A stretch of 64,000 nucleotides of DNA from Chitinophaga rhizophila (GCF_019492185.1 NZ_JAICCF010000002.1:496001-560000); one strand, 5' to 3'. Shown: positions 1-8,733, counted from the first letter of the stretch. Notes: a model not told the origin generated them from the letters alone. A program made the numbers and translations.

Positions 1-350
1 AGATCCTGGGAATATTGTGGGAGAAAGGCGCAGGTACAGTGAGGGAAGTCCATGAAGTATTGGAAAAAAGCAAGGACGCGGGCTATACTACTACCCTCAA
101 GCTGATGCAGATAATGCACGAAAAGGGTTTGCTTAAGAGAGATACGAGCAGTAAAACACATGTGTATGAAGCTGCGATATCTCAGGAAAGCACTCAGCAG
201 CAACTACTGACCAGAATGATTGATACAGTGTTCAACGGATCAGCGACCCAGCTGGTTATGCAGGCACTGGGTAATCATCGTTCTTCTCAGGAGGAACTGG
301 ACATGATCAAGCAGTATCTGAACACAATTGAGGAACAACAGAAAAAGTAA
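1..350 (+). CDS. BlaI/MecI/CopY-family transcriptional repressor (5' end missing)
   Basis: Winged-helix repressor of the BlaI/MecI family, which binds operator DNA as a dimer and is released when cleaved by, or signalled from, a partner M56 membrane peptidase. The reading frame is open to the left edge (codons for ILGILWEKG before the first ATG), so the first residues of the winged helix lie outside the window. The visible stretch WEKGAGTVREVHE and the following TTTLKLMQIMHEKGLL match the recognition-helix region of this family; the C-terminal part (about the last 45 residues) is the dimerisation segment. It lies 33 bp upstream of the M56 peptidase gene on the same strand, the classic blaI-blaR1 pair. 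In Bacteroidota such pairs are common and usually not linked to a beta-lactamase; none lies beside it here. Confidence 0.9.
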   Translation, partial: ILGILWEKGAGTVREVHEVLEKSKDAGYTTTLKLMQIMHEKGLLKRDTSSKTHVYEAAISQESTQQQLLTRMIDTVFNGSATQLVMQALGNHRSSQEELDMIKQYLNTIEEQQKK

Positions 351-383
351 AACCGGCGCTCCGGCGCAGCTAATATTACTATT

Positions 384-2405
384 ATGACTGCACAACTTCC
401 ATTCACTGCAGACCTGATCCAGGCCTTCGGCTGGGCGCTTCTGCACTCTTTCTGGCAGGCATTTTTCATCTTTGCCTGTCTGCGCCTTGTCTTATATCTG
501 TGGCCGCAGGCGGGGGCCAGCATCAAATATAACTTGTCCTTTATTTCCCTGGCAGGTATTTTCAGCTGGTTTACTGTTACGCTATGGCAACAGATAGAAG
601 GTGTAAGAAGAGTACATGCAGCCGCGCAGTTCATGATAGAAACGGGTATACGGCAATCTACAGCTGTAGAGGTACCGGTTATTTACAAAAGTCAGTCGCA
701 ACTTACATCGTTGTTTCCCACTTTGGAGATGTGGTTTCCTGTACTAGTTGCCATCTACGTGGCCGGAGTGGCAGTGATGATCATCAAACTGACAGGTGAT
801 CTGCTTCAGCTTCAACAGATCAAAAGGACGCAGGTATTTCCTATTGATGAAGCATGGGAGCATCATCTCCATAAACTGAAAAGTCAGCTACATATTCCAC
901 GCCGCGTGAAATTGCTGATTTCCCAGTATATCCAGGTACCAGTAATGATAGGCTGTATAAGACCTGTAATACTTCTGCCGGTAGCCATGTTCAATAACCT
1001 TACTGCAGAACAGTTGGAGGCTATTTTATTGCACGAACTGGCACATATCAAACGCAATGATTATCTACTGAATATTTTCCAATCCATTGTTGAGACAATT
1101 CTCTTCTTTAACCCTTTTGTATGGTGGATCTCTAAAAACATCCGTCTGGAAAGAGAACACTGCTGCGACGATATTGTACTGAGACATCAGGTGCAACCGT
1201 TGCATTATGCCAAAGCCCTGGTCGCATTGGAAGAATACCGGTTAACAGTCAATGCACTAGCCATGGCCGCGGCAGATAACAAACAACATTTATTTCACCG
1301 CATCAAACGCATCATGGAAATGAAAACTAAAAATATTAATTATACTCAAAAGTTACTGGCAGTGATGATTATAGCTGTCGGCCTAGTATCCATTGCCTGG
1401 CTAAATCCCACAAATAAGGAAGAACAACCTGATAAAAGCACACCTGTAGCAGCGCCAGTTGCTTCGCCCATTGCACCAGCCAGCAGCACACCTATCGTGG
1501 CACATTTCATCAATGTAGCACATTATCTGACTGATACCGTTCCTGCCAGTGCAACCAACCGCCAGAGGGCTAAAGAAGAAGCTGCAAGAGCAAGTATGGA
1601 GGCAGCAGATGCAGGACTTGAAGCAGCTAAGAAGGCCATGGAAAATATTGACTGGAAGCAGATCAATGCAGAGATTTCCAATGCAATGAAGGAAGTTGAC
1701 TTCAAGAAGATCAACGAGGAAGTCAGTAAAGCCATGAAAGAGGTAAACTGGAACGAAATCAATACAGAAGTATCCAAAGCCCTCAAAGAAATTAACTGGG
1801 ACGAGATCAATAAGGAGATTAAGAAAGATCTGAAAAATACTAACGGCGAACTGGTTGATCCCCAAATAATACAGGAAAGTATCCGGATGGGTATGGAAGG
1901 TGCTAAAATAGCCTTATCTACCCTATCTTCTGAGGAAGTACGCGCCGAAATGCGCAAAGGTATGGAGGAGGCTAAAAAAGGTATGGAAGAAGCCAGAAAA
2001 GCGATGAACAGCGATGAAGTGAAAGCTGCTATGCTGGAAGCACGTAAAGAGATAGAAAAGGCTCAGCAGGAAATCAAAAATTCCCAGAAGCACATTAAAA
2101 AACAGATTATCATCAAGAACAAAAACGGGGTTATTCAGAAAATGGAGAACGATGATGATGACCTAACAATTGATGAGTCCACCTCGTCAAAATATAAAGA
2201 TCTAATCAGTAGAATGGAGAAAGATAAGCTGATTGACACTAATAAAGAGTTTACTGTAGAAAAGAAGGATGATGTACTGACCATCAACGGTGTGCGCCAG
2301 CCAGAGGCAGTCCTTCAAAAGTACGCAGATGTTATCGGAAAAGCTGATGCGCTAACTATTAATGGTAAAAAAGGTACGCTAAACATCAACGTTAACGAGC
2401 ACTAA
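384..2405 (+). CDS. M56-family (BlaR1/MecR1-like) membrane metallopeptidase with repeat-rich C-terminus
   Basis: 673-aa membrane-bound zinc peptidase that probably senses an envelope signal and inactivates the adjacent BlaI-type repressor. Hydrophobic segments lie near residues 15-38, 50-68, 115-136 and 324-340. The gluzincin motif HELAH is at residues 217-221, with a second conserved cluster EREHCCDD near 256-263, as in BlaR1. Unlike staphylococcal BlaR1 there is no penicillin-binding sensor domain after the last helix. Instead the exported part (about 345-673) begins with a Pro/Ala-rich linker, then an Ala/Lys/Glu-rich helical region containing four 16-residue tandem repeats (residues 419-482), and ends in a short domain with little helix. 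Ligand and target are unknown. A strong terminator follows the stop codon. Confidence 0.9.
   Translation: MTAQLPFTADLIQAFGWALLHSFWQAFFIFACLRLVLYLWPQAGASIKYNLSFISLAGIFSWFTVTLWQQIEGVRRVHAAAQFMIETGIRQSTAVEVPVIYKSQSQLTSLFPTLEMWFPVLVAIYVAGVAVMIIKLTGDLLQLQQIKRTQVFPIDEAWEHHLHKLKSQLHIPRRVKLLISQYIQVPVMIGCIRPVILLPVAMFNNLTAEQLEAILLHELAHIKRNDYLLNIFQSIVETILFFNPFVWWISKNIRLEREHCCDDIVLRHQVQPLHYAKALVALEEYRLTVNALAMAAADNKQHLFHRIKRIMEMKTKNINYTQKLLAVMIIAVGLVSIAWLNPTNKEEQPDKSTPVAAPVASPIAPASSTPIVAHFINVAHYLTDTVPASATNRQRAKEEAARASMEAADAGLEAAKKAMENIDWKQINAEISNAMKEVDFKKINEEVSKAMKEVNWNEINTEVSKALKEINWDEINKEIKKDLKNTNGELVDPQIIQESIRMGMEGAKIALSTLSSEEVRAEMRKGMEEAKKGMEEARKAMNSDEVKAAMLEARKEIEKAQQEIKNSQKHIKKQIIIKNKNGVIQKMENDDDDLTIDESTSSKYKDLISRMEKDKLIDTNKEFTVEKKDDVLTINGVRQPEAVLQKYADVIGKADALTINGKKGTLNINVNEH
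1638..1829 (+). repeat. Four 48-bp in-frame tandem repeats in the M56 peptidase
   Basis: Four consecutive 48-nt units (starting at 1638, 1686, 1734 and 1782) encode 16-residue repeats of the form MKEV(D/N)WxxINxEVSKA. The first is MENIDWKQINAEISNA and the last starts LKEINWDEINKEI. Conserved Ile-Asn and Trp/Phe positions suggest an amphipathic helical repeat. The copies differ at many bases, so this is an old, selected repeat rather than a recent slippage product. Confidence 0.9.
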
Positions 2406-2429
2406 CTGTAGTTTCTTCCGCCATTATAT

Positions 2430-2466
2430 GCGCTACTGCCGTTTATACAGCAGTAGCGCTTTTTGT
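2430..2466 (+). terminator. Rho-independent terminator after the BlaI-M56 pair
   Basis: Perfect 10-bp stem GCGCTACTGC / GCAGTAGCGC with a 10-nt loop followed by a T run, 25 bp after the M56 peptidase stop. Confidence 0.9.
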
Positions 2467-2511
2467 ATGTTTTAAGGCCTTATCTTTAAGTATAAAACCT
2501 CACTTAGTTAT

Positions 2512-3639
2512 ATGAAAATTGCTGTAACATTATTGGCGTTGGTTTTTACCATACAAAGCCAGGCACAGGAAATAAAGACCCTGGAAGAGATCAGGATTAT
2601 TAAAAACAACCCCTATACTCCTGTTAAGGATCAGGCGAATACTGGAACCTGCTGGTCATTTTCTGCGACGTCTATGGTAGAAGCGGACTGCCTGCATAAC
2701 GGTCAGCCGGTATTGGATCTCTCAGAAATGTTTACTGCCCGTAACATCTACATGGAAAAGGCAGAAAACTATATTCTCCGACAGGGTTTTACCCGTTTTG
2801 ATGAAGGAGCATTGGGACATGATGCCATCCACGCTATGGCAACTTATGGTATTATCCCGGAAGCTATCTACAGCGGACTCAGGGAAGGACAGATCTCCCA
2901 TGATCATGGTCAAATGGTTGGAGAACTTAGAAACTATCTGGATAGTGTTATGAAAGCCGAAAAGCCTATTTCTAATGACTGGAAAACAGGCTTTACTGCC
3001 ATCCTTGATAAGCATCTCGGAGCTGTACCAGCTAAGTTTGAATATAAGGGTAAACCTTACACACCTAAGACCTTCGCCAAAGAGGTTGTTAAGTTCAATC
3101 CGGAGGACTATGTCAGCCTGACATCTTTCACCCATCATCCTTTCTACAGCTCGTTTGTCTTAGAGGTACCCGACAATGTGTCAAACGGTGCCTACTATAA
3201 TGTACCATTGAATGAGCTAATCAATATTGCAAAAAACACACTAGAGAAAGGTTATACTGTCATGTGGGATGCTGACGTGAGCAATCGTGGCTTTATGGTA
3301 GGCAAGGGATACGCGTTGCGTCCGGTATCTGATTCACTTACTCATAGTGGTCTCATTAATCCAGACCTCGAGGAGATGAGTTATTCTCAGGAAGAACGTC
3401 AGCAATTATTTGAAAGCCTCATTACCCAAGACGACCACCTGATGCATATCACAGGTATCGGCAAAACCGGAAAAGGCAAGGAGTTCTTTATTGTAAAAAA
3501 CTCATATGGCAGTAAGATGGGACCTTTTGATGGTTTCATAAAGGTATCTGTACCTTATTTTGCTATAAATACGATTACGATCATTGTGCCTAAAGCTGCT
3601 CTGGAGAAATCGCTTAGTGGGAAACTGGCTATAAAATAA
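2512..3639 (+). CDS. Secreted C1 (papain/bleomycin-hydrolase-like) cysteine peptidase
   Basis: 375-aa exported peptidase of the C1 clan, probably an aminopeptidase of the BleH/PepC type acting in the periplasm. An N-terminal signal peptide ends at about QSQAQ (residues 15-19). The catalytic set is visible: oxyanion Gln41 and Cys47 in the motif DQANTGTCWSFS, His312 in LMHITGIG and Asn330 in VKNSYGS. Length and motif spacing fit the C1B group rather than papain itself. It is a single-gene transcription unit: a terminator precedes it and another follows. A TATCTTTA box at 2481-2488 could be its -7 element, but the matching -33 element is poorly spaced. Confidence 0.9.
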   Translation: MKIAVTLLALVFTIQSQAQEIKTLEEIRIIKNNPYTPVKDQANTGTCWSFSATSMVEADCLHNGQPVLDLSEMFTARNIYMEKAENYILRQGFTRFDEGALGHDAIHAMATYGIIPEAIYSGLREGQISHDHGQMVGELRNYLDSVMKAEKPISNDWKTGFTAILDKHLGAVPAKFEYKGKPYTPKTFAKEVVKFNPEDYVSLTSFTHHPFYSSFVLEVPDNVSNGAYYNVPLNELINIAKNTLEKGYTVMWDADVSNRGFMVGKGYALRPVSDSLTHSGLINPDLEEMSYSQEERQQLFESLITQDDHLMHITGIGKTGKGKEFFIVKNSYGSKMGPFDGFIKVSVPYFAINTITIIVPKAALEKSLSGKLAIK

Positions 3640-3646
3640 TTAGGAA

Positions 3647-3677
3647 GAGTCCTGCGGAATCGCAGGACTCGTTTTTT
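3647..3677 (+). terminator. Rho-independent terminator of the C1 peptidase gene
   Basis: 10-bp perfect stem GAGTCCTGCG / CGCAGGACTC with a GAAT loop and a six-T tract, directly after the stop codon. Confidence 0.93.
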
Positions 3678-4730
3678 AAGGGGGACGATTGAGGGAAAAG
3701 AAGGGATAATTAAATCTTTAGAATTGGGTATAAGGTTCACTATTAGAATATAGGCAAGCTCTGTGCAGAGCACATGCATATGGCATAGACTATGAACTGA
3801 AATAATGAGTAATGAGAAAGCTTTTTCTCTACCAAAAAGGATTAAATAGCATATGAATTGGAGCTATAATGGTTATTTAAGGGGTGTCGTAATAGAAGAA
3901 GCGTAGAATTTCTATACAACTGGGTCAATGAGGAGCTTTCATTCAAAAGCGCCCTGAGGGCATTCCAGAGAAACATTATTTTATAAGACAACAGAAAATA
4001 CTGCCGCTATATTGTTTTGATTTTACATGCGATGAAGTGTTAGCGTATTTCTAATTTAAATATATCAAAGAAATTGAGGTAACGAGGTCTATTTCTTCCT
4101 GGACTGCTGCCGTGACAGAAAGATCAATACCAAGAAGGCTATATATAAGACTGTCTCTATTATGGTATGTAATCTCTTCAGCTACGTTATCAAAAACATA
4201 TCCTACATGATCAACTGCATGCCGAAGTCTTTAGAACATTAAACATTTTATACTTTATTTTGACTGTAATCATAAATAGCTATACTACACAACCACATTC
4301 AAATCCCACAGGGACACAAAGCTATTTACATATTATCAAGTCGGCTATCTAAGTATGATACCTTGACCACACTATCTGACACATACTTCCAATTACATCC
4401 AGATAATATCGAGGTAATGCCCGTCAAACGGTTTAACAACAATCAACATAGCAGAACCATATTTTCACTGGATCTTCAGATCGAATATCGAATTAAAAGA
4501 AACCATCTTATTCGATCATTCTTTAACTTACAATCCAGACATTCAAAGTCATTGCCAGGCAAGATAGTCTTACGTTCTAATGCCTATCTATCTAGCATCT
4601 TCAATATTGACCAGAAAAGTGAAAAGTGGGTATAGCCCGGCAGGCGTCTTTAACATGCTAAACGGCCGCTTTCTTCAACGAGAGTATCTATTCAATCATA
4701 TCTTTCAGCGCATTAATTAAAGCAAACAGA
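3678..4730. other. A+T-rich gap with no convincing gene
   Basis: About 1.05 kb with visibly lower G+C than the flanking genes. The longest open frame (4363-4635, plus strand, TTG start, 90 codons) has no recognisable motif and no good start. A second open stretch around 3875-3995 encodes a short peptide resembling no family I know. I see no inverted terminal repeats, tRNA or terminator in it. It may be decayed DNA or hold unrecognised regulatory RNA. Confidence 0.6.
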
Positions 4731-5006
4731 TCAACGTACAATCTCAAAAGACTTATAATGTTGTACCGGTGCCACAGTAATCACCAGTTCCGTAACTTTA
4801 GCTAATGCAGGCCCTTGCCGGCACCAGGCAATAAAAGATTCCATCTGCTGCTCCTCTCCTTCTGCACTGATAAATACGCTACCATCAGGCAAGTTTCTTA
4901 CTTCTCCTGTAATACCCAAATCATTAGCTGTATGCCTAGCACTTGCACGGAAGGAAACACCTTGCACTTTTCCTTTGACCAGAATATCCTTATGAATCTT
5001 TTCCAT
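4731..5006 (-). CDS. acyP: Acylphosphatase
   Basis: 91-aa cytosolic enzyme that hydrolyses acyl phosphates such as acetyl phosphate and carbamoyl phosphate. The signature GKVQGVSFR gives the phosphate-binding loop with catalytic Arg20, and GEVRNLPDGSV supplies the catalytic Asn38. Length and both motifs are typical of the family. The ATG at 5006 is the only sensible start. A TAGTTTTG sequence on the minus strand (5047-5054) lies about 40 bp upstream and could be the -7 box. The gene stands alone next to the silent gap. Confidence 0.95.
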   Translation of the reverse strand: MEKIHKDILVKGKVQGVSFRASARHTANDLGITGEVRNLPDGSVFISAEGEEQQMESFIAWCRQGPALAKVTELVITVAPVQHYKSFEIVR

Positions 5007-5147
5007 ATTTACGTCTTAATGTAGATGAGTAATGGGAGTTACCCGTCAAAACTACAAACGGACCGGTAAAAGGAAAAATTAAATTGAATGGGAAAGGTTA
5101 ACAAACAAAAGATAAAAGCAAATAACAACGATAATTTATATCAATGG

Positions 5148-5756
5148 TTATGCTGCATAATTGAACAGGTTAATGTCCTGTTGAACAGCCTCATCACCAA
5201 ATAGAAATTCTTTTACAAGTTCATATTGACCGCCACTTGCAGGCTTACGTAATAGCATGAAGCTTTTACACTGAAAGCTGCGAACAAATACCTGATTGTG
5301 AAAGTGATCATACACACGATCAAATTCAGATGTCGCGATCGCTCTTGCAACTGTAATATGCGGTTTGAATGTCCCTGGTTTTATGTCAAACTCATGAAGT
5401 ATTCTTTTGTGAAGCTCAACAAGCGGTTTGGGATTAGCAACATTTACGTAAATAGTGCGCTTATCCTCTCCGTGCTGAAAATGATCAAATTTTGAGGTGT
5501 ATAACGTGAATCCGGATTGTTTTCTGGCAATATTTTCCAGCATATTTATAAACTCCTCCTGAAACCTTTCAGGGAAAACCGATCTGAACAGACTGATATT
5601 AGCTTGAGAAAGACGGCTTCCATACATTCCCAGCTCTCGGGCTACCAATTGCTTTAATGCAGTTACATCATTGGTAATGTGAGTACCCGGACTTACTACC
5701 AACAAGTAATCGTACAATGTTTCCTGTTCGAATGCAATGTTGTTATTTGTTTGCAT
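5148..5756 (-). CDS. 2H phosphoesterase-superfamily (2'-5' RNA ligase-like) protein, first HxT altered
   Basis: 202-aa protein of the 2'-5' RNA ligase/2H phosphoesterase fold. The family normally has two HxT/S motifs that together form the active site. Only the second is intact here (H133-I-T135 in FKPHITVAR); at the place of the first the sequence reads ANISLFR, so the catalytic His is Asn53. The ATG at 5756 was chosen over a TTG two codons upstream. A TATATTTG box on the minus strand (5809-5816) fits a Bacteroidota -7 element. The protein may bind cyclic or 2'-5' linked nucleotides without turning them over, but that is inference. Confidence 0.75.
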   Translation of the reverse strand: MQTNNNIAFEQETLYDYLLVVSPGTHITNDVTALKQLVARELGMYGSRLSQANISLFRSVFPERFQEEFINMLENIARKQSGFTLYTSKFDHFQHGEDKRTIYVNVANPKPLVELHKRILHEFDIKPGTFKPHITVARAIATSEFDRVYDHFHNQVFVRSFQCKSFMLLRKPASGGQYELVKEFLFGDEAVQQDINLFNYAA

Positions 5757-5956
5757 AACCAAGTAGTTTTAAACTTATGAAGTACTGGTTACTTGAATAT
5801 TGACACTACAAATATAGGAAACTTCCTTCAAAATACTAATATTTTTAGTATTTAATACTAAATTATTTTGCTTTTATCCATATAGCATTGATTATTAGCA
5901 ATTTGATCTCTTGTGGTTTATAGTAACCTTTCAGTGGCTTTTGTTTTTTTTAAGCG

Positions 5957-6199
5957 TCATCCATGGTAGATCACAAATCTATAATTACGTCCCGGCTTCT
6001 TGTTAAATAGCTTTGCTACTTTCCGGCAGGTAAAGGGACCGATAAACGTCCGCTGGTTTAACATCTCATACCGTATAGCTTCTACCACCGAACCGGACAA
6101 CAATTTCCCGCCTGAAAGATCCTTATAACAGCTGATCACTCTTCCCCTGTTAGCTACTGCATAGTTTTTACGCCAGGCAGACTTATTTTTAATCTGCAA
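5957..6199 (-). CDS. Small NUMOD4-like protein with an apparent frameshift at its start
   Basis: 80-residue open frame whose text (KNYAVANRGRV, GGKLLSGSVV, REV-like CRKVAKLFNKKPGRNYRFV) resembles the N-terminal half of Bacteroidota NUMOD4-type proteins, which are normally longer (about 170-190 aa) with a DNA-binding tail. This frame has only a TTG start at 6199. Upstream in the same frame the text NEVWKDLQIK continues the family pattern but no start exists before a stop. An ATG at 6234 gives MIKNLE and then runs out of frame; a -1 shift at the A run near 6217 would join it as MIKNLENEVWKDL. The downstream half of the family is absent, so this may be a truncated relic. Confidence 0.45.
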   Translation of the reverse strand: MQIKNKSAWRKNYAVANRGRVISCYKDLSGGKLLSGSVVEAIRYEMLNQRTFIGPFTCRKVAKLFNKKPGRNYRFVIYHG

Positions 6200-6287
6200 G
6201 TCTTTCCAGACTTCATTTCTAAGTTTTTAATCATGGTCTGTATTACCCGTTCTTTAAGTTACACAACTACCTATTACTCCTTAGTAA

Positions 6288-6320
6288 ATAGAAAACGGAC
6301 CTGCGTAATCGCAAGTCCGT
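6288..6320 (-). terminator. Terminator of the glmU-like/tpiA unit
   Basis: 11-bp stem ACGGACCTGCG / CGCAAGTCCGT (one mismatch) with a TAAT loop; read on the minus strand it is followed by TTTTCTATTT. It lies just past the tpiA stop. Confidence 0.85.
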
Positions 6321-6342
6321 CAGTATATATTTATACCAAAGG

Positions 6343-7104
6343 TTATCCCAGATGACTAATGATAGCCTGGAAATCAGCAGCTACCAGAGATGCACCACCA
6401 ATTAAACCTCCATCTACATCCGGACAAGCAAACAGCTCACCAGCGTTAGATGGTTTTGCACTACCTCCATACAGGATGGTGATATTCAGGGCCGCCTCCC
6501 TGCCATATTTAGCAGCAATCTGCGCTCTGATGAAAGCATGCATATCCTGTGCCTGTGCAGCGCTCGCTGTCAGACCAGTACCAATTGCCCAAATTGGTTC
6601 GTATGCGATAACAATATTTTTCAGCTGTTCTTCTGTCAGATGATAGAGACTTTCCTCCAGTTGCTTCGCCACATATTCATTCTGTTTTTCTGCCTTTCTG
6701 ATTTCCAGCGGTTCACCACAACAGAAGATTGGCTTAATATTATTTGCCAGTGCCAGATCAATCTTCTTTGCCAGTGTAGCATTGCTTTCCTGGAAATACT
6801 CTCTCCTTTCAGAGTGACCCAGAATAACATAATCAACACCTATAGAGCTCAGCATTTCTGCCGATACCTCTCCGGTATATGCACCAGATTTTTCAGATGC
6901 GCTGTTCTGTGCAGCCAGGTAAAAACCAGGCGTATTTTTCAATAATGATTTTGCTTTCAACAAGTATGGAAAAGGCGTGGCCAGCACCACTTCCTGTCCT
7001 TCCTTCAAACGCAGGCCAGCCTGCAGAATGTCATTGATCAGCTGTTCTGCCTGTCCGAGGGTCAGGTTCATTTTCCAGTTTCCAGCAACGATTTTTTTTC
7101 TCAT
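6343..7104 (-). CDS. tpiA: Triosephosphate isomerase
   Basis: 253-aa glycolytic enzyme interconverting dihydroxyacetone phosphate and glyceraldehyde 3-phosphate. All catalytic residues are visible: Asn9 and Lys11 in AGNWKMN, His97 in ILGHSERR, Glu169 in IAYEPIWAIGTG, and the flexible loop 6 immediately after. A C-terminal phosphate-binding GGS motif (LYGGSAKPSN) is present. Length is standard. It follows the GlmU-like gene by 32 bp on the same strand and is probably co-transcribed with it. The terminator at 6288-6320 ends the unit. Confidence 0.98.
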   Translation of the reverse strand: MRKKIVAGNWKMNLTLGQAEQLINDILQAGLRLKEGQEVVLATPFPYLLKAKSLLKNTPGFYLAAQNSASEKSGAYTGEVSAEMLSSIGVDYVILGHSERREYFQESNATLAKKIDLALANNIKPIFCCGEPLEIRKAEKQNEYVAKQLEESLYHLTEEQLKNIVIAYEPIWAIGTGLTASAAQAQDMHAFIRAQIAAKYGREAALNITILYGGSAKPSNAGELFACPDVDGGLIGGASLVAADFQAIISHLG

Positions 7105-7136
7105 GTCTATCGCTATATTGATTTTAAAAAGTATGA

Positions 7137-8306
7137 TTAAACATCCGTCAGCTTTGCAAACAGTACTTCAAGCACCTGCTTATCTGCTTCTGTCATTTGC
7201 TGTCCTTTGAATCGCATCCAAGTCTCTATATCACGTATAGCCTGTTCTATCCTGTAGCGCTCAATGCCTGCTCCGCCACCCCAAGAGAAAGACGGCACAA
7301 ATTTAGGCGGAAAGTCAGCTCCAAATATATTACAACACGCTCCTATCACAGTTCCGGTATTCAGCAATGCTCCAATACCACATCGGCTGTAATCGCCCAT
7401 CAGTAATCCACACTTAATACCTGCCGGCTCTGCTCTTTGTAAAGATTCCATCCAAACTCTTACAGTGCTACCATTATTCTTCAGATTGGAACTGGTAGCA
7501 TTCGCGCCCAGATTACACCACTCGCCTATCACTGCATCTCCCAGGTATCCGTCATGGCCTTTGTTGGAATAACCGAACATCACCACATTCTTGATCTCTC
7601 CACCTCCTACACTTCCCGGACCAAGTGTTGTCGCCCCGTATACCTTTGTACCCATCTTTAATACGGCCTTTTCTCCCATCGCAAGCGGCCCTCTTACCAG
7701 ACAACCTTCCATCACTTCAGCATTCCTCCCGATATAGATTGGCCCGGTCACAGCATTCAACACACTATGTTCAACAACCGCCCCCTCTTCCAGGAAAATA
7801 TTCTCTTCCCCAGAGACTTTGTTCGTATCGCTCAGCGGGGCAGATGTGCGACCAGCTGTAACCAATGTATAGTCGCTACGAAGCTCCTTATCATTCAACA
7901 GGAAGAAATCCCAGGGCCTTCTTACAACCGATATCCCGACAAGATACTCTTTTCGTTCTACAGGTGCTATATCTGTATCACTTCCATCTGTCACTTTTGC
8001 AATCAGTTCATCTCCCTGATACAATCCCTGGCCAGGTTGCAATGCTGCTATCTCCCGTACTAAAGCCTCATCAGGTAGTACATCGCCACGGATGAGTACA
8101 GCTGGAACTGCCTCGTTTCTTATAAGTGGATATTTCTGTTGCAGATAGGGAACCGTGAGGTGACTTACAGCGGCATTCAGCCAGCGCTCCCATTTTTCGC
8201 GGATTGTCAGTATACCAATACGGCAGGCTGCCACCGGTCTTGTATGAGTGAAGGGATATAACAACTCTCGCGCGGGTGTGTCAAAAAGAATGTAATTCCG
8301 CTCCAT
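7137..8306 (-). CDS. GlmU-like sugar nucleotidyl/acetyltransferase (Bacteroidota type)
   Basis: 389-aa protein of the alternative bacterial GlmU family found in Bacteroidota, thought to supply UDP-GlcNAc for the cell wall. The N-terminal part (about 1-150) is a divergent nucleotidyltransferase half lacking the textbook GlmU pyrophosphorylase loop. The C-terminal part (about 160-345) shows left-handed beta-helix hexapeptide spacing (VEHSVLNAVTGPIYIGRNAEV, GPLAMGEKAVLKMG, GEWCNLGANATSSNL) as in acetyltransferases. It is the first gene of a unit with tpiA. Its upstream region contains the L31 terminator, so its promoter must lie in the 18 bp between, or within, that hairpin, or it is reached by read-through. 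Confidence 0.85.
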   Translation of the reverse strand: MERNYILFDTPARELLYPFTHTRPVAACRIGILTIREKWERWLNAAVSHLTVPYLQQKYPLIRNEAVPAVLIRGDVLPDEALVREIAALQPGQGLYQGDELIAKVTDGSDTDIAPVERKEYLVGISVVRRPWDFFLLNDKELRSDYTLVTAGRTSAPLSDTNKVSGEENIFLEEGAVVEHSVLNAVTGPIYIGRNAEVMEGCLVRGPLAMGEKAVLKMGTKVYGATTLGPGSVGGGEIKNVVMFGYSNKGHDGYLGDAVIGEWCNLGANATSSNLKNNGSTVRVWMESLQRAEPAGIKCGLLMGDYSRCGIGALLNTGTVIGACCNIFGADFPPKFVPSFSWGGGAGIERYRIEQAIRDIETWMRFKGQQMTEADKQVLEVLFAKLTDV

Positions 8307-8311
8307 AGGGG

Positions 8312-8350
8312 ATAAAAATAAAAAATCCCATCGATAATGTCGATGGGATT
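8312..8350 (-). terminator. Terminator of rpmE2
   Basis: 11-bp perfect stem AATCCCATCGA / TCGATGGGATT with a 5-nt loop; on the minus strand it runs into a TTTTTATTTT tract. It lies between rpmE2 and the GlmU-like gene. Confidence 0.92.
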
Positions 8351-8373
8351 CTGAAAATATTTTAGATGCCTGA

Positions 8374-8625
8374 TTAGGCTTTCTTACCGTAACGTTTGTT
8401 GAACTTGTCGATACGTCCTGCTGTATCCACCAATACGTTCTTACCAGTATAGAAAGGGTGAGAAGTATTGGAAATTTCCAATTTGATTACCGGATACTCG
8501 TTGCCATCTTCCCATTTGATAGTTTCCTTGGAAGGAGCGGTAGAACGGCTTAAGAAAGTTTCACCGTTTGACATATCTTTGAATACTACAAATCTGTAGT
8601 TTTCTGGATGGATTCCCTGTTTCAT
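8374..8625 (-). CDS. rpmE2: 50S ribosomal protein L31 type B
   Basis: 83-aa ribosomal protein of the zinc-free L31 type B class. Family text is clear: [28 protein letters not shown] and [10 protein letters not shown] at the end. The CxxC zinc ligands of type A are absent. It is a single-gene unit with its own promoter (-33/-7 at 8734-8762) and terminator (8312-8350). The promoter implies an untranslated leader of about 100 nt, long for this genome, which could carry a regulatory structure. Confidence 0.97.
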   Translation of the reverse strand: MKQGIHPENYRFVVFKDMSNGETFLSRSTAPSKETIKWEDGNEYPVIKLEISNTSHPFYTGKNVLVDTAGRIDKFNKRYGKKA

Positions 8626-8733
8626 CTGAATGTTAATTTTCTTTTTGTTACCAGATGCAACCCCGCATATTCATTCCTCTGATGCATGATGAATGCCATG
8701 CTTGGTTTCATACCAATATTATTAGACAGGGTG

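Noticed and set aside
1..2405. Beta-lactam resistance operon
   Set aside because: The BlaI/M56 pair has no adjacent beta-lactamase or PBP2a gene and the M56 protein lacks the penicillin-binding sensor domain; the distant beta-lactamase-like lipoprotein at 56.4 kb is unlinked.
4363..4635. 90-codon open frame on the plus strand in the A+T-rich gap
   Set aside because: TTG start, no family motif, composition of non-coding DNA; described as part of the gap instead.
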